A stretch of DNA of 64,000 nucleotides from Piezodorus guildinii (Eukaryota; Arthropoda; Insecta; Hemiptera; Pentatomidae). The stretch spans positions 136,724,951 to 136,788,950 of the forward strand of contig CM041292.1 of assembly GCA_023052935.1 (NCBI GenBank), read 5' to 3'. The stretch's first letter is position 1. Each line of letters opens with the position of its first letter. The notes under the pieces are model-generated. The model was not told the DNA's origin. It did not search any database and worked only from the letters and a program-made list of their open reading frames with translations. The position numbers were made by a program, and so were the translations under genes. Below, in pieces: positions 23,471-33,224 of this stretch.

Positions 23471-24299
23471 ATCTTTATATATAATAACTATAATATATAA
23501 TAATTTTGAATGCCACCCGAAGCACCTCCATCTGTATTATAATCAAATGGTCAATTATTTTATTTGAAATTATTTCTTCAGTTCAACTGAATTTCTCCGC
23601 TTTACAAAACGTTTTAAAAATTAATAAAACTATTGATTTTTTCAACTAAAGACATTGCTGAATTAAATATCAGGTTTCACACTTCTATCATTCATAGGGT
23701 TTAAAAAACTTCTGGTGTCCCATGAATAAATCGCTATTTCTAAATTCTATATTTAAAGTTCTGAAACAACTCTATCTAATTGCTTCGTGATTGGCAACTT
23801 CACGGTACACTATTAAATACTAAATTGTATCGGTAGTTTAAGTACATTTCTCCATTAGACATAACTTATTAATACTATAATGAGTCTGTTCAGCTATCCT
23901 TCACTCAAAATGTTCTTAGTTAAAGTTTAGGCTAAACAATTCTATTATTGAAATAATTTGGAGAACTTCCATTAGCCCAAGAATAAATGACTTATTATTA
24001 AATTTATATTTTAAGTGCTAATAAAACTGTTTATGTTTCATGATTGGCAACTTTTGACTCACATTTCAAGAATATTTTAGTTTTATATTATAGTTTTATC
24101 TATAACTGTTTTACGTGGATATGATATAAGTCATCGCTGTTCAGATTATATTGCCAAATAATATTTTAATATTGATTTTTAGTGGCTATGGTGAAGAAAT
24201 TGGAAGACTGGCTCTTTTAGATGAAAAATATTGTTCTGTTCTTATGAAGCGTTATTAAAATATTCAGTCCTTTGAAACCTCGAATATGATAAAACGATC
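23471..24299. other. AT-rich non-coding DNA with a degenerate direct repeat
   Basis: About 110 bp at 23708-23815 recur, diverged, at 23968-24065 (AACTTC...GAATAAATNNCT...TTCNTGATTGGCAACTT). No gene is seen. Confidence 0.45.
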
Positions 24300-25137
24300 A
24301 TCTATTTACTTTCACTTACCTATATATGAAATATATAGTAAGGGAAAGTATTGCGAGCGTGAAAATTTGCGAATTCCAGTTTTCGACAGAAATACACCTT
24401 TTAGGGTCCCTTGAGTCCAAATGACCAAGTCCGGAAAGAAGGTCTGTGTGTGTGTGGTAACTCCCGGGCGAAAACGGAAAGTCCTATGGAACTGAAATGT
24501 CATATTTAAGAAAACTATACGCATGAGATGTTACAGTAACTTTTTCATTGAAATCAGCCATAGACGAGCAAACCACACTAAAAAACGCCTCTAACGATTT
24601 CCATTAAACTCTATATATATATCGATGTAAAATTTGATAGAATTTAATATGATGTAGGTTTCATTCTTATTGAAATAGTCTGACAGGTCTTAAATGCCGA
24701 TATTTTAAATTTTCTTCCTCTAAAATTCGTTTAATTTTATAGATTTAAAAAAATTTGGAAGATCATCTTAAATATGAAAGTTGAGCGAATTTGATAAACA
24801 AATGAAGGAGATAAGTGCAGACATATTTTTTATGCAATTTATATATTTTTGAACACAAGAATATTAATATAGATGTATAATATACCACTGGATAGATAAA
24901 GATTTAAGAAAAAATATGATCTAATGTACGAAATTGTAAAGGGTAATGGGGGGTGATGAAAAGCCGATAAAACTAAATGATTTTTGTAGATAAAAAAATA
25001 ATAGATTATTTAATAAAACACATGTTTCTATTGAAATTTAATTTAATTAATTCTTTAACAATTTATTTTTATCGTTACATGTATTTAAAAATTCTTTAAT
25101 TGATTTTAACAACGGAGGTAAGTGAAAGCAGTGCGTT
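24300..25137 (+). repeat. R-family dispersed repeat, copy 2
   Basis: The longest undisturbed R copy. It starts at CTTTCACTTACCTAT and runs through GCGAATTCCAGTTTTCG, TTTTAGGGTCCCTTGAGTC, GTGTGTGTGGTAACTCCCGG, GATGTAGGTTTCATTC, GTCTGACAGGTCTTAAATGC, GATGAAAAGCCGATAAAAC, TTTAATAAAACACATG and AACGGAGGTAAGTGAAAG. All frames are closed by stops. No terminal inverted repeat, LTR or tRNA-like head is visible. Confidence 0.8.
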
Positions 25138-25404
25138 GAGAGCACCAGATATTATTTTTTTTTTATCCGGATTATTATTTTGTTAAACGGTTTTACACAA
25201 TTCTGAAAAACTTAAATAGTAATATCAATTTAAGGAGCGAGATGTTCAGCATTCTATTTGTCATTCTAAGATTAAGGAGATCTTTCTTGGATTATGCTAA
25301 TATAATAATATCGTGTACTTGGTCATATTTTGTTTAAATTTAAATAATAAGTATAAAACTGTACGAAGATGATATACAATGAATCCTTCATAGTTGAATA
25401 ATAT

Positions 25405-25580
25405 GAAGGAGGCAGATGGCATGACACAATTTTCCAGGATGCCAGTGATGTAGTGCAGTTCATTGAGGACCCCTCCAGACACGTGGAGGTCACCCGCCAG
25501 TAGCATTGTCCCTCCCTTAACCATTAAGGTCAGCGCACACATTCTAGCCTTCTTGCCAGCGCTGTGTCTTGGTAAATTAG
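25405..25580 (-). other. Possible host exon next to the provirus
   Basis: On the minus strand this patch is markedly less AT-rich than its surroundings and is open. It encodes RHSAGKKARMCALTLMVKGG and LLAGDLHVSGGVLNELHY. A pyrimidine-rich run ending in ACCAAG upstream could be a splice acceptor; the downstream donor is unclear. The peptide looks like genuine protein, but I do not recognise the family. The errantivirus begins only about 130 bp upstream on this strand, so the insertion would lie in the adjoining intron. Confidence 0.3.
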
Positions 25581-25707
25581 ATAAAAGTGTTATTAGCTTA
25601 TATATTATATAGCAGTGGCTCGAGTGGTAAATTTAATTGTAAATAGCTTTGAAAGGTAAATTATATTCAACTTATTTTAATCTGACACTAATAATTGGGT
25701 ATATTAA

Positions 25708-26013
25708 ATTTTGGTGTTCGTACTCGTTATTGTAAAAAAAAATATTTTATTTATTCAAAAGTTACAAAATATCGATAATAACACTTTAAAAGACAATAAT
25801 GACAATCTTGATAATAACAATATGGCTATACTAGGTCTGACATAGATTACGTACCGTAATTACTGCGAGGACTTGAAGAGAGTGAGTGAGTGAGTGTGAG
25901 AGTCTGTCCTGGGAGAAGGGACAGGGTATATAAAGGTTAATAGGACTGCTGAATAAGATTCAAGGAATATGGTGTTATCTGCAGGTGCACTATGGCCTCA
26001 TGGTGGCGTGACT
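25708..26013 (-). repeat. 3' LTR of the errantivirus
   Basis: 306 bp, identical by eye to 32919-33224. In element orientation it starts AGTCACGCC and ends CACCAAAAT. It contains CCTTTATATACCC as a TATA-like element, a CTCACTCACTCACTC run, and AATAAATAAAATA near the end as polyadenylation signal. Confidence 0.93.
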
Positions 26014-26030
26014 CCTCCGTCCTTATGAGA
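26014..26030 (-). promoter_or_regulatory. Polypurine tract
   Basis: In element orientation AAGGACGGAGG lies directly before the 3' LTR start AGTCACG. This is the expected primer for plus-strand DNA synthesis. It is interrupted by one C. Confidence 0.7.
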
Positions 26031-26053
26031 GTGAAGCCCACTGAACTCTAAAT

Positions 26054-27691
26054 TTAAGGATTTGGGACGGTTTGTCTATTCTGTAAATATTGAAACCAAG
26101 CTCTGGCTCTGCCATCAAAACATTCAGGTGGTTGAGGATGGGTACTTGGATTATCATTTGAAGGATTAGAACACAGTAATTTCAGTTTACAATACTGACG
26201 ATAAAGATTATAACATAAAAGATATAAACATATTGCATAAAATATATAAGAAATAAATTGGGATACAGTTATATCATAAGGTTCTAATTCTTCTATTTCT
26301 ATATTACTTAAGTCTATTTGTTGTAATTCCTCAAAAGTAAAATTTGTTGATACAATAGTTTTATTATTAACAGAATGATAGGAAATAAAAGGAATATTTA
26401 CATTGTCAACATAAGAAAGTGGTACATTTATATTTACAAATTTCTCATTTTCATTAAGATTAAGGAGGCTAGTAGATGGTAGATGATACATTTGTGTGTT
26501 TGTTACACTAGTTGTTACATTGCTAATATTAAAGGTTAAATATTGGTGTAATGTGGGTATAAGTTTGATTATAGGGTTTGTTCTTATTTCTACAGCTTTA
26601 CAATCATTTAATTCTATATTCTTACATAATTCTAAAATACATTTGTCCTTAATCTCTATCATGTCTTTACAGTAATGATGATTATTGAATTTAATACAAT
26701 TTCCATTGTAAAACGAATTTTTAAATCTAATGATTAGTTGTTCTTTAATCTTTAGAGTAATGACTTTATTATTCCTTGTAACTGGATATGACATAGCATA
26801 ATAAGTTGTTTTTGGCAATGATTTCAAAGGGATTTTAATAAAATAATAAATTAATCCTGTATCTGATAGGGAACAAAATGTGGAGCTAAGTAACCAGTTT
26901 AATTCTACATTTTCTGTGATTGGTTCTCCGAACGGTATGTTTAATTGTTCTAGTTCTCTAGTCGTTAATATGCTTGGATGGGTAATTCCTAATTTACATT
27001 GTTCTAAGGAAAATTCTATATCATTTAATTGATTTTCTACTAAATCTAATACGGCTAATAAATCATGATACATTAACTTAGTAAGAGCTAAATCTGTAAA
27101 ATTATTTATTTTTTCTATACTATCCTTATATTTATTTAAAACAATTATTTCTTTATTAAGTTTAGATGTTAATTCTTTATTTAATCCTAATCTAACATTT
27201 TCATTATGCTCTATGTGATACATATTTCTCTCGATTTTATTTAAAATATTATCATACTTTTCTTTGTCATCGGCGTCCATATTGCCGGTGAGCCAACTAA
27301 TAGCATTGCCTAGTCCGTTAATTAAACCTCTTTTTGATCGGTTATTCCGATTTATATTTACAATATGATTAATTTTTTCTAATATCTTGTTATATTTTTG
27401 TTCAATAATATTATGCAAAGTTTTATATTCATTACTAATTGTTAATACGTCAATGCTAATCTTAAGGGTTTGAATTTCTCTTGTTAAATTTGTAAGATTC
27501 TTATAATGTAAAAATGTGTACCAATCTTCAATTATAAAAGATGGATTAATTTGTACGATGGATGCTCCTGGTCCGTCAGATAAATCTTGTATTAGCAGGG
27601 TCTGTATCTGAACCGTAAACGCTGCGATCAGAAGATACTTGAAACAATTCGTCGTCGAACTCAAAGTCATCTTGGCTGACTCCTGTAACAT
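26054..27691 (-). CDS. env: Envelope glycoprotein (env) of the errantivirus
   Basis: The 545-residue protein has the architecture of an errantivirus envelope related to baculovirus F fusion proteins, which would be inserted in the membrane and could permit cell-to-cell spread. Visible features are a hydrophobic signal segment at about residues 12-33, several NxT/NxS glycosylation sites (NLTNLT, NNFT, NISNVTT), a furin-like RSKR at about residue 118 followed by a glycine-rich hydrophobic stretch, and a membrane anchor near residues 474-500 with a short tail. It overlaps the end of pol by 116 bp in another frame, so expression probably needs a spliced mRNA. The Met at residue 8 is an equally good start for the signal peptide. 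No stop or frameshift is seen. Confidence 0.88.
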   Translation of the reverse strand: MLQESAKMTLSSTTNCFKYLLIAAFTVQIQTLLIQDLSDGPGASIVQINPSFIIEDWYTFLHYKNLTNLTREIQTLKISIDVLTISNEYKTLHNIIEQKYNKILEKINHIVNINRNNRSKRGLINGLGNAISWLTGNMDADDKEKYDNILNKIERNMYHIEHNENVRLGLNKELTSKLNKEIIVLNKYKDSIEKINNFTDLALTKLMYHDLLAVLDLVENQLNDIEFSLEQCKLGITHPSILTTRELEQLNIPFGEPITENVELNWLLSSTFCSLSDTGLIYYFIKIPLKSLPKTTYYAMSYPVTRNNKVITLKIKEQLIIRFKNSFYNGNCIKFNNHHYCKDMIEIKDKCILELCKNIELNDCKAVEIRTNPIIKLIPTLHQYLTFNISNVTTSVTNTQMYHLPSTSLLNLNENEKFVNINVPLSYVDNVNIPFISYHSVNNKTIVSTNFTFEELQQIDLSNIEIEELEPYDITVSQFISYIFYAICLYLLCYNLYRQYCKLKLLCSNPSNDNPSTHPQPPECFDGRARAWFQYLQNRQTVPNP

Positions 27692-30600
27692 TAGACGTTT
27701 CTATTTCTTTTATGACATTCTCAATATCTTCATCAGTTATTTCTGGTTTTTTTTTACTTGTACTAGGTTTATTATTATTATTATTTGATTTCTTTTTCTT
27801 AGTGACTTTTTTCGGTCGTTTGACTTGATCAGGGTGGAGTTTTTTCTTTCTACCTTTATTTCTATTTTGAAATCTTTTATCAACATACTTTCCTTTTTCG
27901 TATTTAGGATCTATTTTCTTTTTCTGTTGTCTCTTTATATACACATCTTCCGGGATTTCTATGTCTTCTCTATTTTCATTTAACTTGCCTATTTTTCTCT
28001 CTTTATTTTGTTCTATACCTTTCTTAGTTATTTCGAAAAGCTGCTTCATTTTCCGATGGTACTCATGAACAAGATATTCTTTTATTTCCGGGGATTCATT
28101 ATAAGTTTCATTAGTGATACCGAAAGTTATTTCGTTAGGGGTCATTTTAAGATCTTGATTAAGGGAATTATTATATGCTGTCGTTGCTTGCTCTAACTTA
28201 TCTTCCTCTTTATCATCTTTGTTTTCTATGTTTATAAGTCTTAAAATTTCTAATAACGAAGAGCTTGCTCGATTAAGCAATCCAAGAGAGTTAGGGTGAT
28301 TGGGGGTAGTATAATGTAATTCAATATTTAAGTAGTTTAGAAAATCTTTAAACAAGTTATTGTCGAATTCTCTTCCGTTGTCACATGATATTTTTTGGGG
28401 TTTTGGAAAATATGCTAAATATTTTTTCAATACTTTCATGCTTTCTATGGCATTATAACTCGTTGCGTAATAAGAAAATATTCTTTTGGAAAAAGTATCT
28501 ACTATTAAATAAATGTAATAATTACTCATGTGTAAGGTATCAATCATTAAATCTGTAAAGGGTTTCTCAGGTGTGGGAGTAATTTTAAATTTTTGTTTTA
28601 TAGGTCTTCTATCGTATTTGCCTTTTCCACATGTGTCACATTTGTTTATAATTTCTGTGATATGATCTTTCATATTGGGCCAATAAAATTTGGTTTTCAA
28701 AACTAAATATGTTTCATTTATACCTCTGTGGCATGTCTTGGCGATATGATAATCAAGGATAAGTAATTTCTGGTCTTCCGTGTTCTTTACATCTGGCAAT
28801 AGTTTATAATATCTTTTAATTCTATTTGTGGGAAATTTTTCTCTAATGAGTGATGCAACTTTATTAAATAATGCATTATACCAATTATTTTCACTTTCTA
28901 TGGAATCTGATATGGGTGAGCAGTATATGCCGTAAGTTATATTTGGTCTTAAGATTTCTAAAAGTTTTTCTTCTATTTCAAAATCTTTTTCATGATAAGG
29001 CCAAGTAAATTCAATTGTTGTTCTTTGCTTATTATTGAATATTGTTTCGCGTTGAATTTTCGCGTGTCCCTTTTTTATTATTATTTGATTTTTCTCAACA
29101 TTTACTGGTCTAGATTTATCATCAACTATTAAGATTCTGTTATCGGAGGATTCTGTGGAGTGCTGCGTTGCTAAAGAAGATATATCATCTTGAATTATTT
29201 CTTGGTGTTCACCATTATTATTTTCTTCTATGTTTTCATCATTATTAATTCCTTCTAAGTTTTCATTGTTAGCTTCTTCTTGGGTTTCTTCTATTCCCAT
29301 TTCTTGTAATAAATCTACGATTTCTTGTGAATAGTTATTAGGAGAATTTTCTGTATGAAAAATATCAAATTCTGGTTCTTTTAATTTCCTTTCTTCAATA
29401 GGGTAACGGGATAGATGATCGGCGACTTTATTAGCCTTTCCTTCAATGTATTTTATGTCATATTCGAAATCTTCTAACAATAATTTCCATCTAATTAATC
29501 TGGCGTTCTGTGTTTTACACGTTCTTAAATATTCTAAAGGTTTGTGATCTGAATATATGAAAAATTTTCTACCGTATAAGTAGGGTCGAAAATGATTGCA
29601 AGCCCAAATAATGGCTAAACATTCCTTTTCCGTTGTTGAGTAATTTTGTTCTGCTTTATTAAGTGTTCTGGATGCAAAACATACAGGGAGTTCTTTTCCA
29701 TCTTTCTTCTGTGCTAATACTGCACCAATGGCGAAATTACTTGCGTCAGTTGTTAAGAAAAAGTCCTGATTGAAATCTGGAATTTGCAAAATGGGGCTAC
29801 TACATACAAGTTGTTTCAATTTCTCAAAAGCGTTTTCATATAACTCTGGTTTGATTTCTTTTTGATCTTTTCGAAGACATCTCGTTAATGGGGAAGCTAT
29901 CTTTGCGTAATTTGGTATCATTTTCCTATAGAAACCAGTTAATCCTAAAAAGCTTTTAATTTCTTTTTCATTTTTAGGGAGTTTAAAATCTTTTACTGCT
30001 TTTATCTTTTCTGGATTAGGTTCTATGCCGCGTTCGCTGATAATATGTCCGAGGAATAACAATTCTTTCTTGCAAAATTCTGTCTTATCGAGCTGAATCT
30101 TTAAGTTATGTTTTTCTAACTTTTTAAGAGTTTCTTCTAAATGTTTCCAATGATCTTTGTAATTTTCAGAAAAAATTATAATATCGTCCATATAGACTAA
30201 AACGTTAATAGAATCTGAAAAAATGATATTCATGGCTCTTTGAAACGTTGCTGGGGCATTACTGAGTCCAAATGGCATGCGAAGGAATTCAAAGTGCCCT
30301 TGATCTGTAGAAAATGCTGTTTTTGGGATAGAACTTTCTTCGACTTTTATTTGATGGAAGCCTGAGCAAAGGTCCATTGCTGTAAATATCGTCGCTTTTC
30401 CTAATTTGCCTAAAAGGTCTTCAATATTAGGAATGGGGAATTTATCCGGGGTTGTTTCTCGATTTAATTTCCTGTAATCAATCACCATTCGTATTTTCTT
30501 TTTTCCTGATGCGTCTGGCTTTTTCGGGACAATCCAAACGGGAGAATTGTAAGGGGAATTGCTGGGTCTTATTATTTTGGATTCTAACATCTTTTTAATT

Positions 30601-31460
30601 TCTTCCTTAATATTTTCTTTGAATTGGTGGGGATATCTGTAATTTTTCGAATATATCGGGTCTTCGGTTTTTGTTTTAATCTTATGCTCCAATAAATCAG
30701 TGGCTGAAAGGGGATCATTTTCAGTCTTAAATACTGATGGATATTTCGATAATAATTTAATTAAATTTGATTTTTCTTGAGGAGGTATATGGTCGGTTCT
30801 GATTAGTTGGGGGATTTGTTTTATTATTTCATGGTTTCCTTTTTTATTAGAATCTGTTAATTCTACTTCTTCTTTTTGCAAATAGTATAAAGGTAAATAT
30901 ATGGTTTCGTTAACTTTACTGTCGATTATTATATTTTGATCATAGATGCCAGGTTTAATTTTAATCTTATCATCTTCATAGTCAATAAAATATAGATTTT
31001 TATTTTGTTCTACTTTTATCTGATTTTCGCCTTCTTTCAAAACTAACTTTAAAACTTCGTCTTCCATAATAAAATCAAACTCTGTATAGCGAGTTTTTAT
31101 TTTGTTGGTTTCGAAATCGATATTAAATTTCATTTCCCTCATTGTCTCATTTCCTAGTAGTATTTCGTAATTGGGACTGAAATTAAATAGATAAAATTTT
31201 ATTTTTTCGGGGTTTTTAAGAAAATTATTTCTGCAATAAACTGAAATAGATTCCGTGCCAAGTTCTTCTCCGGTTGCTGTTTTTATTGTAAAATTTTCTT
31301 TTTCTCTTTCAACATCTGGTGGTACAATGTCTGGTCTTATATAATTCTTCCAAGATCCGGTATCAATAAGCCATTTACGATTCGCGTGGTCTTTAACATA
31401 AGGCAGTTGGCTTTTATTCTCTTCTTTTATGTGTTTTGATTGTCTGGCGGGCCTTTCTCT
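27576..31460 (-). CDS. pol: Pol polyprotein: protease, RT, RNase H, integrase
   Basis: Pol is read after a -1 shift at 31460-31466, giving about 1294 codons; the first in-frame ATG at 31142 lies inside the protease. Domains in order: aspartic protease with DTGS (31353-31364) and EILLGNE; RT with RMPFGLSNAPATFQ and YMDD (30183-30194); RNase H with TTDAS (29739-29753), TEKECLA and YSDHKPLEYL; integrase with an HHCC finger (H...H, CDTC), the first catalytic Asp near 28540 and the second at 28380-28382. Exactly 35 residues later the expected Glu is Asn (AAT at 28272-28274), within LGLLNRAS. The C-terminus is Lys-rich, then acidic. No stop is present. The Glu change should abolish strand transfer in cis. 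Confidence 0.93.
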   Translation of the reverse strand, partial: RERPARQSKHIKEENKSQLPYVKDHANRKWLIDTGSWKNYIRPDIVPPDVEREKENFTIKTATGEELGTESISVYCRNNFLKNPEKIKFYLFNFSPNYEILLGNETMREMKFNIDFETNKIKTRYTEFDFIMEDEVLKLVLKEGENQIKVEQNKNLYFIDYEDDKIKIKPGIYDQNIIIDSKVNETIYLPLYYLQKEEVELTDSNKKGNHEIIKQIPQLIRTDHIPPQEKSNLIKLLSKYPSVFKTENDPLSATDLLEHKIKTKTEDPIYSKNYRYPHQFKENIKEEIKKMLESKIIRPSNSPYNSPVWIVPKKPDASGKKKIRMVIDYRKLNRETTPDKFPIPNIEDLLGKLGKATIFTAMDLCSGFHQIKVEESSIPKTAFSTDQGHFEFLRMPFGLSNAPATFQRAMNIIFSDSINVLVYMDDIIIFSENYKDHWKHLEETLKKLEKHNLKIQLDKTEFCKKELLFLGHIISERGIEPNPEKIKAVKDFKLPKNEKEIKSFLGLTGFYRKMIPNYAKIASPLTRCLRKDQKEIKPELYENAFEKLKQLVCSSPILQIPDFNQDFFLTTDASNFAIGAVLAQKKDGKELPVCFASRTLNKAEQNYSTTEKECLAIIWACNHFRPYLYGRKFFIYSDHKPLEYLRTCKTQNARLIRWKLLLEDFEYDIKYIEGKANKVADHLSRYPIEERKLKEPEFDIFHTENSPNNYSQEIVDLLQEMGIEETQEEANNENLEGINNDENIEENNNGEHQEIIQDDISSLATQHSTESSDNRILIVDDKSRPVNVEKNQIIIKKGHAKIQRETIFNNKQRTTIEFTWPYHEKDFEIEEKLLEILRPNITYGIYCSPISDSIESENNWYNALFNKVASLIREKFPTNRIKRYYKLLPDVKNTEDQKLLILDYHIAKTCHRGINETYLVLKTKFYWPNMKDHITEIINKCDTCGKGKYDRRPIKQKFKITPTPEKPFTDLMIDTLHMSNYYIYLIVDTFSKRIFSYYATSYNAIESMKVLKKYLAYFPKPQKISCDNGREFDNNLFKDFLNYLNIELHYTTPNHPNSLGLLNRASSSLLEILRLINIENKDDKEEDKLEQATTAYNNSLNQDLKMTPNEITFGITNETYNESPEIKEYLVHEYHRKMKQLFEITKKGIEQNKERKIGKLNENREDIEIPEDVYIKRQQKKKIDPKYEKGKYVDKRFQNRNKGRKKKLHPDQVKRPKKVTKKKKSNNNNNKPSTSKKKPEITDEDIENVIKEIETSNVTGVSQDDFEFDDELFQVSSDRSVYGSDTDPANTRFI

Positions 31461-32557
31461 AAAAAAGAATTATTTGGATCTAATTTTTCTAATTTCTCTC
31501 TTAATTCTCTGATTTCTTGGTCTTTCGGGTCTTCTTGCTGAATTTGGAAATTAGGCTGTTTCGGTTTATTCCCGAATGCGCTAACTGTTCTCATGGATAC
31601 AGTTGGATTTTCATCTTTCTTATTATTATTATAATTTTGATTCCGGTATCGACCTGAACCGTTGAAATACCTTTGTTGTTCTTGACGGGGCCATTGTTGG
31701 TAATAATTATTATTATTATTATTCTGCCGGTAGTCTTGTGGAGGTTCTTGTTGTCGATATTGATGCTCTTGTCTTTGATTATGTGGGTTATACGGGTTAT
31801 TGGGATTTTGCCAATTATTAAATCGTTTGTGATGTTTTTTATCGAACTTTTTCTTATGGTCGAAGCCTCTTTTGTAATCATGTTCTCCGGGTCTTCTCAT
31901 ATTTCCCGAATTTATGAGGTCATCGAAGAGTAGATGGTTCTCATTCTGAATTAAATTTCTCAAATCATCTAATGTTCTTAACTTTTCTGCTTTAGTCATA
32001 AGATATGTTCTTATGTGAAGGGGCATGTTAGTGTAAAAAAAATAAAGAATACTTTTCTCTAATGCGCTAATAATTGTTTCTCTATTTGGTGTGTTTTCTA
32101 TCCGATGTTTAGAAATTATTAAAGTGCGGATCTTATCAATTCTTTGAAGGAAATCAAGAGGGTGTTCCTTATGATGTATTTTGTTATTAAATAATTCATG
32201 CGATAATTGTTCAATTGAGCGGCTGTCTCTGAAGGTTCTTTCGAGATAATTTAGTAATTCTTCAACACGACTAAATTCGCACGTTGTATTTATATAATCA
32301 GCTTCATCCGTAAGTTTTGCTAAAAGTTTACTTAATAATCTTTGTTCGTTTAGTTCCTTAAACGAGTTGTCCGGTTTACACACGATTTGGTAAACTTGTC
32401 TACAAACTGTCACGAATTTTAACAGATTGAGTGGATTTCCATTAAAATTAGGGATATGATCGTAGTCTGCCGATTTAATTTGAAAGCTTGCCATATTTGT
32501 AGTTAATGTTAAATTATTTACTCGCAGGATTAAAGAATTTAAATAATCATCAGACAT
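31427..32557 (-). CDS. gag: Gag polyprotein of the errantivirus
   Basis: A 376-residue structural protein that would assemble virus-like particles in the cytoplasm. The N-terminal two thirds is an ordinary capsid-like helical region (for example LNLLKFVTVCRQVYQIV and NRETIISALEKSILYFFYTN). The C-terminal third is rich in Asn, Gln, Arg and Tyr, with several NN and QQ runs, and lacks a CCHC zinc knuckle; the basic Q/N-rich tail is presumably its nucleic-acid-binding part. This fits errantivirus Gag, which commonly lacks the knuckle. The start at 32557 is the first ATG after the 360-bp leader; a second Met at residue 22 (NMASFQ) is also possible. The frame ends at TAA 31427-31429, just after the slippery site. 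Confidence 0.9.
   Translation of the reverse strand: MSDDYLNSLILRVNNLTLTTNMASFQIKSADYDHIPNFNGNPLNLLKFVTVCRQVYQIVCKPDNSFKELNEQRLLSKLLAKLTDEADYINTTCEFSRVEELLNYLERTFRDSRSIEQLSHELFNNKIHHKEHPLDFLQRIDKIRTLIISKHRIENTPNRETIISALEKSILYFFYTNMPLHIRTYLMTKAEKLRTLDDLRNLIQNENHLLFDDLINSGNMRRPGEHDYKRGFDHKKKFDKKHHKRFNNWQNPNNPYNPHNQRQEHQYRQQEPPQDYRQNNNNNNYYQQWPRQEQQRYFNGSGRYRNQNYNNNKKDENPTVSMRTVSAFGNKPKQPNFQIQQEDPKDQEIRELREKLEKLDPNNSFLEKGPPDNQNT
31460..31466 (-). promoter_or_regulatory. -1 ribosomal frameshift site, gag-pol
   Basis: On the minus strand the heptamer TTTTTTA is in exactly the gag phase T TTT TTA required for simultaneous -1 slippage. The gag stop follows 31 bases downstream, and the pol frame is open from the heptamer onward. 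I did not identify the downstream stimulatory structure. Confidence 0.85.
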
Positions 32558-32900
32558 AAAATTACAATAGTAAAGGAAATTAACTTACAAAAATTGAGTA
32601 CGCTGTCAAAATAATCTTCGACGGGGTGTGAAGATCTGTCCTTGAGCTGGATACCTGACGACAGTGAAGTCCGGCCAAGGTTGAGTGCAGATAAGAGACT
32701 TTGCCTGCGTTGCGAGATGCTCGGGGTGAGTGAACTCGTCCAGAATCTGAAGATCTCGAAGTTGGTAGTCCTCGGTAGGTAAGCCAAAATCTTGAGTCTT
32801 CACAGGTGAGGAATCCTAGGCGGTAGTCCTAATTCTGGATTTGCGGAAAAAGTTCGGATCTGCGGAAACTCGGTTCTTAAAACTGCGATAAAAATATGCA
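32558..32900 (-). other. Errantivirus 5' leader
   Basis: About 340 bp of untranslated leader between primer site and gag, less AT-rich than the rest of the element. It probably holds the packaging signal and a splice donor for env mRNA. Overlapping 60-80 codon open stretches are present but do not look like proteins. Confidence 0.6.
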
Positions 32901-32918
32901 GTCCCTATTTGAGCGCCA
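32901..32918 (-). promoter_or_regulatory. Primer-binding site, tRNA-Lys type
   Basis: Directly after the 5' LTR in element orientation is TGGCGCTCAAATAGGGAC. It agrees with the well-known 18-base tRNA-Lys primer site at 15 positions, from memory of that site. The TGGCGC start is the universal part. Confidence 0.8.
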
Positions 32919-33224
32919 ATTTTGGTGTTCGTACTCGTTATTGTAAAAAAAAATATTTTATTTATTCAAAAGTTACAAAATATCGATAATAACACTTTAA
33001 AAGACAATAATGACAATCTTGATAATAACAATATGGCTATACTAGGTCTGACATAGATTACGTACCGTAATTACTGCGAGGACTTGAAGAGAGTGAGTGA
33101 GTGAGTGTGAGAGTCTGTCCTGGGAGAAGGGACAGGGTATATAAAGGTTAATAGGACTGCTGAATAAGATTCAAGGAATATGGTGTTATCTGCAGGTGCA
33201 CTATGGCCTCATGGTGGCGTGACT
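32919..33224 (-). repeat. 5' LTR of the errantivirus
   Basis: 306 bp, identical by eye to 25708-26013. It carries the same TATA-like element, CTCACT run and polyadenylation signal. On the opposite strand it also shows GGGTATATAAAGG, a good TATA box in antisense. Confidence 0.93.

Larger units (their letters stand above)
25708..33224 (-). mobile_element. Complete errantivirus-type Ty3/gypsy provirus
   Basis: A 7.5-kb endogenous retrovirus-like element on the minus strand, with two 306-bp LTRs, a tRNA-Lys-type primer site, gag, pol and env in the standard order, and a purine tract before the 3' LTR. The LTRs read as identical base for base, so insertion was recent. The env gene with signal peptide, furin-like site and membrane anchor places it in the errantivirus branch. 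A clean 4-bp target duplication is not seen (TTAA on the left, TTAT on the right). One catalytic integrase residue is altered (see pol). Confidence 0.93.

Noticed and set aside
31673..31933. Isoleucine/leucine-rich plus-strand protein
   Set aside because: Antisense of the Asn/Gln-rich Gag tail, whose AAT/AAC codons read as ATT/GTT on the other strand.
32539..32803. Extra small genes in the errantivirus leader
   Set aside because: Overlapping frames in a short untranslated leader, without protein-like features.
33137..33150. Plus-strand promoter from GGGTATATAAAGG in the LTR
   Set aside because: The element runs on the minus strand; this TATA is antisense and lies in both LTRs, so it is noted but not called as a promoter.
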